The notes beneath the pieces are model-generated. The model did not search any database. It was not told where the DNA came from and saw only the letters and a list, made by a program, of their open reading frames with translations. A DNA stretch of 64,000 bases, from assembly GCF_014650875.1 (NCBI RefSeq), contig NZ_BMVU01000004.1, positions 1 through 64,000 on the forward strand. The letters run 5' to 3'. Shown here piece by piece: positions 38,799-46,818 of the stretch. The translations under genes were made by a program, and so were the position numbers. This stretch comes from Streptomyces minutiscleroticus. Lineage in GTDB: Bacteria > Actinomycetota > Actinomycetes > Streptomycetales > Streptomycetaceae. Position 1 is the first letter of the stretch. Every line of letters begins with the position of its first letter.

Positions 38799-40058
38799 AT
38801 GAACGATTGGCCCGAGGGATGGTCCGACGACAACCGCCACGGTCGCGGCAGCGCCAGCGCGCAGCCCGAGGGCGCCCGTGTGATGCGTCATGTGCAGCGC
38901 GGCCAGGGCGGCGGAGCGTACCCGCCCGCGCCGCCCCGGGGCGGCGGGGTGCCGCCCCAGCAGTCGTACGTCGACGGTTCGGGGTACGACAGCGGGTACA
39001 ACACGGGCCAGGTCTACGGGGCCGGCAGCGGGGGCGGACCCGGCGGTCCGGACGGGCGCGGCCCGCGCCCCGCGCCGAACTGGGGCCGCCGCATCAAGGT
39101 GACCGCGATCACCCTGGTCGTCCTGTTCGTCGTGGTCTCCGTCGGCACGTACTTCTGGGCCGACTCCAAGCTCAACCGCGAGGTCGACCTGTCCATGGTG
39201 ATCGACCGGCCGGAGGCGGGCGACGGCACGAACTACCTCATCGTCGGCTCCGACAGCCGCGCGGGCATGTCCGACGAGGAGAAGAAGAAGCTGCACACCG
39301 GGTCCGCCGAGGGCAAGCGCACGGACTCGATGATGATCCTGCACACCGGCTCCAACGGCCCGACGCTCGTCTCGCTCCCCCGCGACTCCAACGTCACGAT
39401 CCCCTCGTACAAGGGCTCCGAGTCCGGCAAGCTCTACCAGGGCACCGGCCGCCAGGTGAAGCTGAACGCGGCGTACGCGGAGGACGGCCCCGAGCTGCTG
39501 GTGCGCACCGTCGAGGCCAACACGGGCCTCCACATCGACCACTACGTCGAGATCGGCTTCGCGGGCTTCGCGAACATCGTGGACGCGGTCGGCGGCGTCG
39601 AGATCGACATCCCCAAGGGCGGCATGAAGGACACGAAGTCCGGCGCCGACTTCGAGGAGGGCAAGCAGACCCTCGACGGCCAGCAGGCCCTCGCCTTCGT
39701 CCGCACCCGCTACGCCCTCGCCGGCAGCGACCTGGACCGCACGAAGAACCAGCAGAAGTTCCTCTCGGCCCTGGCCGGTCAGACGGCGACGCCGAGCACC
39801 GTCCTGAACCCCTTCAAGCTCTACCCGACGATGAGCGCGGGCCTCGACACCCTGATCGTGGACAAGGACATGGGCCTGTTCGACCTGGCGGGCATGTTCT
39901 GGGCGATGAAGGGCGTCACCGGCGGCGACGGCAAGTCCATGAACATGCCGATCTCCGGCAACGCCGCCAACGGCAACCTCCAGTGGGACACCGCCAAGGT
40001 CAAGACCCTGGTGGAGCAGCTGAAGAACGACGAGACGGTGACCGTGTCGGGGAACTGA
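38799..40058 (+). CDS. LCP family protein without LytR_C domain
   Basis: This 419-residue LCP protein has a Gly/Pro/Tyr-rich cytoplasmic N-terminus, a membrane segment (about 97-120: IKVTAITLVVLFVVVSVGTY) and the external LCP domain. Motifs are YLIVGSDSRAGMSDEEKKKLH, KRTDSMMILHTGSNGPTLV, SLPRDSNVTIPS, KLNAAYAEDGPELLVRTVEAN and FVRTRYALAGSDLDRTKNQQKFL. It ends just after the LCP domain. The ATG lies 7 nt after CACACT with no Shine-Dalgarno, so it is probably leaderless. An exceptionally strong terminator follows. Confidence 0.94.
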   Translation: MNDWPEGWSDDNRHGRGSASAQPEGARVMRHVQRGQGGGAYPPAPPRGGGVPPQQSYVDGSGYDSGYNTGQVYGAGSGGGPGGPDGRGPRPAPNWGRRIKVTAITLVVLFVVVSVGTYFWADSKLNREVDLSMVIDRPEAGDGTNYLIVGSDSRAGMSDEEKKKLHTGSAEGKRTDSMMILHTGSNGPTLVSLPRDSNVTIPSYKGSESGKLYQGTGRQVKLNAAYAEDGPELLVRTVEANTGLHIDHYVEIGFAGFANIVDAVGGVEIDIPKGGMKDTKSGADFEEGKQTLDGQQALAFVRTRYALAGSDLDRTKNQQKFLSALAGQTATPSTVLNPFKLYPTMSAGLDTLIVDKDMGLFDLAGMFWAMKGVTGGDGKSMNMPISGNAANGNLQWDTAKVKTLVEQLKNDETVTVSGN

Positions 40059-40080
40059 CCCCGCGCCCGGTCCGTCCCAC

Positions 40081-40120
40081 GGGGCCGGGGCACGCGCCGG
40101 AGGGCGCGCGCCCCGGCCCC
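40081..40120 (+). terminator. Strong hairpin terminator after LCP gene
   Basis: Two 18-nt arms (GGGGCCGGGGCACGCGCC and GGCGCGCGCCCCGGCCCC) pair with a single mismatch around the loop GGAG, 22 bp past the stop codon. Downstream, CCCCGTCGCCGTACCCGCCCC is repeated twice in direct orientation (40119-40160). Confidence 0.8.
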
Positions 40121-40331
40121 GTCGCCGTACCCGCCCCGGCCCCGTCGCCGTACCCGCCCCGACGCCGCCTCCGCCCCGCCGGTCGCCGTACGGCCGTGCG
40201 CCGCGTCCGCAGTGCGCCCCGCGGACGCCGCGCGCCCCGTACCCCGAACGCTCCGCTCGCCGCGCCTCCCTGACATGTGCGTGGCACGGTGGCCGTACCC
40301 CCCGCCGCGTCGATTTTCATGGAGTGTCGCC

Positions 40332-41483
40332 ATGGCTGATCTGCAGGACGAGCTGCTCTTCGCCACCGGGGTGGGCGAGCTCGACGAGGGCCTCGTCCTC
40401 GCCCGGCCCGACCCCGCGAGGACGCAGCCGAGCACCGGAGAGCCGGACGAGGAGACCCTGGCCCGGGCCCGCGCCCTCCTGGCCGCGCACCCGGTGGCGG
40501 ACGGCTACAACGGGCTGTCGCGGGCTCTTCGCGGACTCACGTACTACGACCTGGAGCTGGGCGAGAACGCCGTCTGCACGGACGTGCCGCGGCTGCGCGC
40601 CGGACACGTGGGCGCGCTGCTGTGGTCGCTGCACCCGGCCGACGGCGCCGACGGGGACGGCCCCGTCGGCGCCGTCCTGCGCCGGCTCGACCTGGCGGGC
40701 TCGGTGATCCGCGCCTACCCCGAGAGCCTGCGGGCGGCCCACAGCGCCTCGGAGGTGGCCGACGCCCGCCACTGCGGCCGTGTCGCCGTGCTGCTCGGTC
40801 CCGCCGACGCCCCGGCGATGGGCGACTCCCTGGAGATCCTGCGCGCCCTGTACACGCTCGGCCTGCGCGTGCTCACCCTCACCGGCGTCTCCTGGGCGTC
40901 GGAGGCGGGGCTGACCCGGTTCGGCGAGCAGGTGGTGCGCGAGATGAACCGCGTCGGCATGGTCGCCGACCTGTCCGGCGCCTGCGACGCGACGATCCGC
41001 GGCACCCTCGGCGTCTCCAAGGCGCCGGTCCTGTGCGCCCGTTCCGCCGCGCGCGCCCTGCGCCCGCACCCGGCGAACCTCTCCGACGACGTGCTCGCCG
41101 CGCTCGGCGCCGCCAAGGGACTGTGCCTGGTGCCGCTCACCGCCGAGCAGACCGGCCCGACCGTGCGGGACGTGGCCGACCACCTGGACCACGTGCGCGC
41201 GGTGGCCGGCCCGCACAGCGTCGGCCTGTCGGGGACGTACGACTGCTCCGCCGCCCATCCGCAGGAGCTCCCCGACGCCTCCTGCTACCCCCGGCTCGTC
41301 GCCGAACTGCTGGACCGCGGCTGGCCCGAGTCCGACGTCGCACTGCTCACCTGGGGCAACATGCAGCGCGTCCTGCGGAGCGTGGAGTTCGCGGCCCGCG
41401 CCGCCCGGCAGCGCCGCGGCCCGTCCGGCGCGCGCATCGCCGACCTGGACGGACCGCGCGCCCCCGCCGCCCTGCCGGGCTGA
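40332..41483 (+). CDS. Peptidase M19 (renal dipeptidase) family homologue lacking metal ligands
   Basis: This 383-residue protein aligns along its length with membrane-dipeptidase-type M19 enzymes (for example ALYTLGLRVLTLTG, FGEQVVREMNRVGMVADLSG, VADHLDHVRAVAGPHSVGLSG, YPRLVAELLDRGWPESDVALLTWGN). Every expected binuclear-metal motif is altered: HPVADGYNG (57-61) instead of DGHND, GPADA (156-160) instead of GAEGG, TLTG (G185) instead of TLTH, DLSG (G216) instead of DLSH, and SGTYDC instead of GGDYDG. It is otherwise intact and not degraded, so a non-catalytic or repurposed role is likely. The ATG is weakly served by GGAGTGTCGCC. Confidence 0.85.
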   Translation: MADLQDELLFATGVGELDEGLVLARPDPARTQPSTGEPDEETLARARALLAAHPVADGYNGLSRALRGLTYYDLELGENAVCTDVPRLRAGHVGALLWSLHPADGADGDGPVGAVLRRLDLAGSVIRAYPESLRAAHSASEVADARHCGRVAVLLGPADAPAMGDSLEILRALYTLGLRVLTLTGVSWASEAGLTRFGEQVVREMNRVGMVADLSGACDATIRGTLGVSKAPVLCARSAARALRPHPANLSDDVLAALGAAKGLCLVPLTAEQTGPTVRDVADHLDHVRAVAGPHSVGLSGTYDCSAAHPQELPDASCYPRLVAELLDRGWPESDVALLTWGNMQRVLRSVEFAARAARQRRGPSGARIADLDGPRAPAALPG

Positions 41484-41502
41484 GCCGCCGGAAAGCGGCC
41501 GG

Positions 41503-41862
41503 TCAGGAGGCGCACAGGCAGAACGGGTGCCCGGCCGGGTCCGCGTACACCCGGAAGGACCGCTCCCGGTCCGCCGCGTCGAGCACCGTCGCGCCCAGCG
41601 CCAGTACCGCCTTCTCGGCCGTGTCCAGGTCGTCCACCACGAGGTCCAGGTGGAACTGCTGCGAGGCGTCGGGCGCCGGCCACCTCGGCGGCACGTACCC
41701 CGGCGCGGCCTGGAACGCCAGCGTCCGCCCGCCCCGGACCTTCAGATCCACCCAGTCGCCCTCGCCCTCCACGGAACCGCCCAGCACCTCGGCGTAGAAC
41801 CCGGCCAGCGCCCGCGGATCGGGGCAGTCCAGGACGACGGTGGCCAGCTCGGCGTGAGCCAT
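41503..41862 (-). CDS. VOC family protein (glyoxalase/bleomycin-resistance fold)
   Basis: This 119-residue single-domain VOC protein contains ATVVLDCPDPRALAGFYAEVLGG, then QQFHLDLVVDDLDTAEKAVLALGATVL and RVYADPAGHPFCLC. These are the paired beta-alpha-beta-beta-beta units with possible metal ligands (H, E/D). Function in this superfamily ranges from lyases to antibiotic binding and cannot be assigned. ATG with GAGGAAGTC upstream. Divergent from the CGNR regulator across a 113-bp palindrome-rich interval, which suggests control by it. Confidence 0.88.
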   Translation of the reverse strand: MAHAELATVVLDCPDPRALAGFYAEVLGGSVEGEGDWVDLKVRGGRTLAFQAAPGYVPPRWPAPDASQQFHLDLVVDDLDTAEKAVLALGATVLDAADRERSFRVYADPAGHPFCLCAS

Positions 41863-41904
41863 GACTTCCTCCTCGGTCGGTCTTCTCGGTCCGTACCGCA
41901 TCAG

Positions 41905-41967
41905 CGGTTACCAGTAGATGGCGTCAGCCGGTAACCGTTACCGCATGGTGCCGTATGACGGGTAACG
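41905..41967. promoter_or_regulatory. GGTAAC/GTTACC operator array in the VOC-CGNR divergent promoter
   Basis: CGGTTACC (41905-41912), the palindrome GGTAAC-C-GTTACC (41930-41942) and GGGTAACG (41960-41967) lie within 63 bp. The first site and GGTAACCG (41930-41937) form a perfect 8-bp inverted repeat. The last copy overlaps a TAACGT -10-like box 7 nt before the CGNR start. The arrangement suits an autoregulator controlling both divergent genes. The protein that binds is inferred. Confidence 0.55.
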
Positions 41968-41975
41968 TCGCAACC

Positions 41976-42476
41976 ATGAACGACCGCGCGCCCGCCCCCG
42001 GCGGCCTGGCCCTGGTCCAGGCCCTGGTGAACACCCTGGACGTGGAGTCGGGCGCCGACTCCCTGGACACGGCGGAGGGCCGCGCGGCGCTGGACGTCCC
42101 CGAGGACGGGGTCGCGGCCGCCCGCGAGCTGCGCGAATCGCTGCGCGCGGCCTGCCTGGCGCACGCCGGCCACCCCCCGCACCGGCCGGTCGCCCCGCTC
42201 GGCGAGCTGCTGGCCCGCGCGCCGCTGCTGGTCGCCGTCGACGCGCGCGACGGCTCGGCGTCCCTCGTCCCGGCCGATCCCGCCCCGCTCGTCTCCCGGG
42301 TGGCCGCGGCCGTCGCCGGGGCGGCCGCCGCCGGCACCTGGCCGCGCCTGAAGGCGTGCGAGGCCGAGACCTGCCTGTGGGCTTACTACGACCGCAGCCC
42401 CGCGGGCCGCGGCCGCTGGTGCTCGATGGCGGTGTGCGGGGCGCGCGCGAAGATGCGCCGCTACCGGTCGAAGTAG
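41976..42476 (+). CDS. CGNR zinc-finger transcriptional regulator
   Basis: This 166-residue protein has an N-terminal ABATE-like part (LALVQALVNTLDVESGADSLDT, ELRESLRAACLAHAGH) and a C-terminal CGNR-type zinc finger: ACEAETCLWAYYDRSPAGRGRWCSMAVCGARAKMRRYR. Four cysteines are in place (CxxxxC...CxxxxC); the name-giving CGNR reads CGAR here. Such proteins are stress-type DNA-binding regulators. ATG at 41976 is preferred to an in-frame ATG 7 codons earlier because TAACGT lies 7 nt upstream (leaderless). It probably regulates itself and the divergent VOC gene. Confidence 0.87.
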   Translation: MNDRAPAPGGLALVQALVNTLDVESGADSLDTAEGRAALDVPEDGVAAARELRESLRAACLAHAGHPPHRPVAPLGELLARAPLLVAVDARDGSASLVPADPAPLVSRVAAAVAGAAAAGTWPRLKACEAETCLWAYYDRSPAGRGRWCSMAVCGARAKMRRYRSK

Positions 42477-42506
42477 CCGGCGCGGCCGCGCCCCGCCGGA
42501 ACACGC

Positions 42507-42540
42507 GTGTGCCCCTCCGGCGGCCGCCGGAGGGGCACAC
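42507..42540. terminator. 34-bp perfect palindrome, bidirectional terminator
   Basis: Two 17-nt arms (GTGTGCCCCTCCGGCGG and its exact complement) abut between the convergent CGNR and nucleotide-sugar dehydrogenase genes, 31 bp and 16 bp from their stop codons. Confidence 0.75.
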
Positions 42541-42555
42541 GGACGTCCGGGGCGC

Positions 42556-43899
42556 TCAGGCCGACGGCCGCCCCATCGCCCGGTAGGTCCAGCCCGCCGC
42601 GCGCCACACCGCCGGGTCCAGCGCGTTGCGGCCGTCCAGCAGGACGCGGCGCTCGACGGCCTCGCCCAGCTCGGCCGGGTCCAGGTCGCGGAACTCCGCC
42701 CACTCGGTGAGGTGGAGCACCACGTCGGCGCCCCGGACCGCCTCGATCGCGGAGCCGGCGTAGCCGAGGGTCGGGAAGAGCTTGCGGGCGTTGTCCATGC
42801 CCTTGGGGTCGTAGACGGTGACCTGGCCGCCCTGGAGGTGGATCTGGCCCGCGACGTTCAGCGCCGGGGAGTCCCGCACGTCGTCGGAGTCCGGCTTGAA
42901 GGTCGCACCGAGCACGGCGACCCGCTTGCCCAGGAACGAGCCGTCGCCGAGCGCGTCGCGGGCCATCGCCACCATCTGCCCGCGCCGCCGCATGTTGATG
43001 GAGTCGATCTCGCGCAGGAAGGTCAGCGCCTGGTCGGCGCCCAGCTCGCCCGCGCGGGCCATGAAGGCGCGGATGTCCTTGGGCAGGCAGCCGCCGCCGA
43101 AGCCGATGCCGGCCCGCAGGAACTTCCGGCCGATCCGCTCGTCGTACCCGATCGCCTCGGCGAGCTTGGCCACGTCGCCGCCCGCGGCCTCGCACACTTC
43201 CGCCATGGCGTTGATGAAGGAGATCTTGGTGGCGAGGAAGGAGTTCGCGGCCGTCTTCACCAGCTCGGCGGTCGGGAAGTCCGTCACCACGAACGGCGAG
43301 CCCTCGCCGACCGGCGTCGCGTACACCTCGCGCAGCAGCTTCTCGGCCCGGTCGCTGCGCACGCCGACGACGATCCGGTCGGGGTGCAGCGTGTCCTGGA
43401 CGGCGAAGCCCTCGCGCAGGAACTCGGGGTTCCAGGCCAGCTCGACCCCCTCGCCGGCCGGGGCCAGCGCCGCCAGCTCCCGGGCGAGCCGGTCCGCCGA
43501 ACCGACCGGCACCGTCGACTTGCCGACGACCAGGGCGGGGCCCGTCAGGTGCGGCGCCAGCGACGCGATCGCGCTGTCCACGTACGACATGTCGCAGGCG
43601 TACTCACCGTGCTTCTGCGGGGTGTTCACGCAGACGAAGTGGACGTCGCCGAAGGCACCGACCTCGGCCCAGTCCGTCGTGAAGCGCAGCCGCCCGGTGG
43701 AGCCCTCGATGCCCGCCACGTGCCTGCGCAGCAGCTCCTCCAGACCGGGCTCGTACATCGGGACCTCGCCCCGCCGGAGCATCTCGATCTTCTCGGGGAC
43801 CACGTCGAGACCCAGCACCTCGAAGCCGAGCTCGGCCATGGCCGCGGCGTGCGTGGCGCCGAGATAGCCGGTGCCGATCACGGTGATCTTCAAGGCCAT
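42556..43899 (-). CDS. UDP-glucose/GDP-mannose dehydrogenase family protein
   Basis: This 447-residue NAD-dependent dehydrogenase oxidises a nucleotide-sugar C6 alcohol to the acid, most likely UDP-glucose to UDP-glucuronate. The N-terminal Rossmann motif is ITVIGTGYLGATHAAAMAELG. KSTVPVGSADRL and AWNPEFLREGFAVQDTLHPDR are substrate-domain blocks. The catalytic cysteine lies in GIGFGGGCLPKDIRAF, and the C-terminal domain contains VLGATFKPDSDDVRDSPAL. ATG start (MALKITVIG). It is divergent from the acyl-CoA dehydrogenase and likely supplies uronic acid for envelope polysaccharide. Confidence 0.93.
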   Translation of the reverse strand: MALKITVIGTGYLGATHAAAMAELGFEVLGLDVVPEKIEMLRRGEVPMYEPGLEELLRRHVAGIEGSTGRLRFTTDWAEVGAFGDVHFVCVNTPQKHGEYACDMSYVDSAIASLAPHLTGPALVVGKSTVPVGSADRLARELAALAPAGEGVELAWNPEFLREGFAVQDTLHPDRIVVGVRSDRAEKLLREVYATPVGEGSPFVVTDFPTAELVKTAANSFLATKISFINAMAEVCEAAGGDVAKLAEAIGYDERIGRKFLRAGIGFGGGCLPKDIRAFMARAGELGADQALTFLREIDSINMRRRGQMVAMARDALGDGSFLGKRVAVLGATFKPDSDDVRDSPALNVAGQIHLQGGQVTVYDPKGMDNARKLFPTLGYAGSAIEAVRGADVVLHLTEWAEFRDLDPAELGEAVERRVLLDGRNALDPAVWRAAGWTYRAMGRPSA

Positions 43900-44014
43900 G
43901 GGGTGCTCCAGGGGTGTCCGGCGGAGGTGCGCTGCATGAGCATAGTCGCGCCGTTGACCGGGCACCCTTCCCGCTGTCGCCAAGCTCACGTATCCCTCCG
44001 GTGAGCCCGCGCCC

Positions 44015-44039
44015 TAAAATTCCGGTTACTTAACAGTAG
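44015..44039 (+). promoter_or_regulatory. Promoter and candidate operator of the acyl-CoA dehydrogenase gene
   Basis: TAAAAT (44015-44020) is a good -10 element. It is followed at the expected start region by the imperfect palindrome TTACT-TAAC-AGTAG (44026-44039), a form often bound by TetR-type regulators. The site would overlap the transcription start. The regulator is not in the window. Confidence 0.42.
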
Positions 44040-44064
44040 TTAGCGCCCTTGGAGAGTGAGAGTC

Positions 44065-45222
44065 TTGGCGGGATCGCCTGATTTCGACCTGTACCGGCCG
44101 ACCGAAGAGCACGACATGCTCCGCGATACGGTGCGCTCGCTCGCCGAGGCCAAGATCGCGCCGCACGCCGCCGCGGTGGACGAGGAGGCCCGCTTCCCGC
44201 AGGAGGCCCTCGACGCGCTGGTCGCCTCCGACCTGCACGCGGTGCACGTTCCCGAGAGTTACGGCGGCGCGGGCGCCGACGCGCTCGCCACGGTCGTCGT
44301 GATCGAGGAGGTGGCCCGCGTCTGCGCGTCCTCCTCGCTGATCCCGGCCGTGAACAAGCTGGGTTCCCTGCCGGTGATCCTCTCCGGCTCCGAGGAGCTG
44401 AAGAAGAAGTACATGACGCCGCTGGCCAAGGGCGACGCCATGTTCTCGTACTGCCTCTCCGAGCCGGACGCGGGCTCGGACGCGGTCGGCATGAAGACCA
44501 AGGCGGTCCGCGACGGCGACCACTACGTCCTCAACGGCGTCAAGCGCTGGATCACCAACGCGGGCGTCAGCGAGTACTACACGGTCATGGCCGTGACCGA
44601 CCCGGCCAAGCGCTCCAAGGGCATCTCGGCCTTCGTCGTGGAGAAGTCCGACGAGGGCGTCTCCTTCGGCGCCCCGGAGAAGAAGCTCGGCATCAAGGGC
44701 TCCCCGACCCGCGAGGTCTACTTCGACAACGTCCGCATCCCCGCCGACCGCATGATCGGCGAGGAGGGCACCGGCTTCGCCACGGCGATGAAGACCCTGG
44801 ACCACACCCGCATCACCATCGCCGCCCAGGCCCTCGGCATCGCGCAGGGCGCCCTCGACTACGCCAAGGGCTACGTCAAGGAGCGCAAGCAGTTCGGCAA
44901 GCCGATCGCCGACTTCCAGGGCATCCAGTTCATGCTCGCGGACATGGCGATGAAGATCTCCGCCGCCCGCGCCCTGACCTACCAGGCGGCCGCCGCCTCC
45001 GAGCGCGGCGACGCCGACCTCACCTACCAGGGCGCGGCGGCCAAGTGCTTCGCCTCCGACGTCGCCATGGAGGTCACCACCGACGCGGTCCAGCTGCTCG
45101 GCGGCTACGGCTACACGCGCGACTACCCGGTCGAGCGCATGATGCGCGACGCCAAGATCACGCAGATCTACGAGGGCACGAACCAGGTCCAGCGCATCGT
45201 CATGGCGCGCAACCTGCCGTAG
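44065..45222 (+). CDS. Acyl-CoA dehydrogenase
   Basis: This 385-residue FAD enzyme introduces a trans-2 double bond into acyl-CoA. It contains the family signatures SYCLSEPDAGSDAVGMKTKAV, the loop NGVKRWITNAG, EYYTVMAVTDP and, near the C-terminus, the base-bearing region RDYPVERMMRDAKITQIYEGTNQVQRIVMAR, where the catalytic glutamate is in YEGT. TTG at 44065 is used because GGAGAG sits 8 nt upstream; the in-frame GTG at 44056 overlaps that site. It is monocistronic here. Chain-length or branched-chain preference is not clear. Confidence 0.93.
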   Translation: MAGSPDFDLYRPTEEHDMLRDTVRSLAEAKIAPHAAAVDEEARFPQEALDALVASDLHAVHVPESYGGAGADALATVVVIEEVARVCASSSLIPAVNKLGSLPVILSGSEELKKKYMTPLAKGDAMFSYCLSEPDAGSDAVGMKTKAVRDGDHYVLNGVKRWITNAGVSEYYTVMAVTDPAKRSKGISAFVVEKSDEGVSFGAPEKKLGIKGSPTREVYFDNVRIPADRMIGEEGTGFATAMKTLDHTRITIAAQALGIAQGALDYAKGYVKERKQFGKPIADFQGIQFMLADMAMKISAARALTYQAAAASERGDADLTYQGAAAKCFASDVAMEVTTDAVQLLGGYGYTRDYPVERMMRDAKITQIYEGTNQVQRIVMARNLP

Positions 45223-45240
45223 CGCCCCGGCGCTTCCCCG

Positions 45241-45270
45241 CCCGCCCCCGGACCGTCGCCGGGGGGCGGG
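45241..45270. terminator. Hairpin terminator between convergent genes
   Basis: CCCGCCCCCGG pairs with CCGGGGGGCGGG (11 bp, one bulged G; 7-nt loop) in the 63-bp gap between acyl-CoA dehydrogenase and the minus-strand LCP gene. CCCTTTCCCC follows on the plus side. Confidence 0.6.
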
Positions 45271-45285
45271 CCCTTTCCCCCGCGC

Positions 45286-46350
45286 CTACTTCAGCGACTC
45301 CCACAGCTCGCCCGCCTCCGGCTCGTCCGCGACGACCCGGTTGGCGTCGTAGGGGGCGGGGACGACGGGCATGGTCACCGTCCTCACCGCACCGGAGTCG
45401 AGGCCGCGCAGGCTGCGGCCCAGTTCGACGAGTTCGCCCAGGGAGTCCAGGCCGGTGTCCGTGGTGAGGCTGCCGGTGACCGCGTCGGCGACCTCGTAGA
45501 GCTCGGCGGGGTCGGTGAACAGGTCCATCGAGGAGACGCGGTCGAGCAGGGCCTTCACGAGCTGCTGCTGCAGTCCTATGCGGCCCAGGTCGCTGCCGTC
45601 GCCGATGCCGTGCCGGGTGCGGGCCAGCGCCAGCGCCCGCTCGCCGTCGAGGTGGTGCTCGCCCGCCTCCAGCCTCAGACGGCTCCGGTCGTCGTCGATG
45701 TCCTCGTCCGTGGTGACCGTGACGCCGCCGAGCGCGTCGACGAGGCGTGCGAAGCCGGAGAAGTCGATCTCGACGTAGTGGTCCATGCGCACGTCCGTCA
45801 GGGCCTCGGCCGTCTTCACGGCGCACACCGGGCCGCCCACCGCGTAGGCGCTGTTGAACATCGCGCCGTACGCCACCGGCGTGGTGCCCCCGGACTCCGC
45901 CGGGCAGGCCGGGCGGGTGACCAGGGTGTCGCGCGGGATGCTGACCACCGTCGCCGAGGTGCGGCCCTCGTCGAGGTGCACGACCATCGCCGTGTCGGAG
46001 CGGGCGCCCTCGCCGCCGCCGCCGCCGAGCTCCGCGTTCTCCGCGCCGCTGCGCGAGTCCGAGCCGAGGACCAGGATGTTCAGGGCGCCGCTGGGCAGCG
46101 GGGTGGCGGACCCGGTCCCCGACGGGGTCGGGGTGGTCACGCCCCGGGCCGGCCGGTCGTCGCCGAGCGCCCCGCTGATGTCGACGCTGGTGATGTTGTG
46201 GTTCAGATGCCGGTACGCCCAGCCCGCCCCGGCGGCGCCGGCCACGAGGGCGCAGCCCAGCACGATGCCCGCGGCCCTGAGCAGCCGGGGGCGCCGGCCG
46301 CCGGGTCTCGCGCCGCCGGTGTCGTCCCCGCCCTCGGCTTCTCCCGTCAC
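45286..46350 (-). CDS. LCP family protein without LytR_C domain
   Basis: This is the sixth LCP locus, 354 residues, on the minus strand. A short charged N-terminus is followed by one membrane segment (about 25-47: LLRAAGIVLGCALVAGAAGAG) and the external LCP domain with LNILVLGSDSRSGAENAELGG, RSDTAMVVHLDEGRTSATVV, SIPRDTLVTRP, FNSAYAVGGPVCAVKTAEAL and ALARTRHGIGDGSDLGRIGLQQQL. It ends soon after the LCP core. GTG start. The upstream 200 bp include a lower-G+C stretch (46370-46440) with TAATAAT, a possible -10 region. Confidence 0.9.
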   Translation of the reverse strand: MTGEAEGGDDTGGARPGGRRPRLLRAAGIVLGCALVAGAAGAGWAYRHLNHNITSVDISGALGDDRPARGVTTPTPSGTGSATPLPSGALNILVLGSDSRSGAENAELGGGGGEGARSDTAMVVHLDEGRTSATVVSIPRDTLVTRPACPAESGGTTPVAYGAMFNSAYAVGGPVCAVKTAEALTDVRMDHYVEIDFSGFARLVDALGGVTVTTDEDIDDDRSRLRLEAGEHHLDGERALALARTRHGIGDGSDLGRIGLQQQLVKALLDRVSSMDLFTDPAELYEVADAVTGSLTTDTGLDSLGELVELGRSLRGLDSGAVRTVTMPVVPAPYDANRVVADEPEAGELWESLK

Positions 46351-46448
46351 AGGACAGGAACGTAAGTCCGAATTATTACGGGCAGGAACCCCTTAACGCA
46401 TTTATTTCGAAAACTCTCAGACTTCGTTGAGCTTTCTCAGGATCCGTA

Positions 46449-46474
46449 CGGCAGGGCGGACCGCCGCCCTGCCG
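46449..46474 (-). terminator. Hairpin terminator of the tsaB-rimI-tsaD operon
   Basis: CGGCAGGGCGG and CCGCCCTGCCG form a perfect 11-bp stem around ACCG, 75 bp beyond the last gene of the operon. The following minus-strand sequence (TGAGAAAGCTCAACG) is less G+C-rich. Confidence 0.7.
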
Positions 46475-46548
46475 CACGGACGCCGGGCGGAACGAAGGCC
46501 CCGGCCCGCCCAGTCGCCGGCCGCGGGCACGGAAAGGCCCCGGTCCGC

Positions 46549-46818
46549 TCAGTCCCCGGTGCCGGTCGCGGACACGGACTCGAAGCGCCACCGGTGCACC
46601 GCCCGCGTCACCAGCTCCGCGCCGGGCTCCGGCAGTTCGGGCACCTCCGCGTCGTACGGGGCGTCCCACCAGGTGATGACGAGCACGCGGTCCTGCGGCG
46701 CCCGCAGCACCTCGCGGCGCAGCGGCTCCCGCGGCAGCTCCTGCGCCCGCACCCAGGCCAGCAGCTCCTCGCCCCGGCCGGCCACGGCCCGGGCCTCCCA
46801 CATCAGCGCGACGGTCAT
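46549..46818 (-). CDS. Small conserved hypothetical protein coupled to tsaD
   Basis: This 89-residue protein ([28 protein letters not shown]...) has a pattern like a small ferredoxin-like alpha/beta barrel (antibiotic-biosynthesis-monooxygenase type): a beta strand, then a helix, then [11 protein letters not shown]. The family is not firmly identified. Its ATG overlaps the tsaD stop (ATGA), so it is translated with tsaD. No catalytic residue is evident. Confidence 0.75.
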   Translation of the reverse strand: MTVALMWEARAVAGRGEELLAWVRAQELPREPLRREVLRAPQDRVLVITWWDAPYDAEVPELPEPGAELVTRAVHRWRFESVSATGTGD

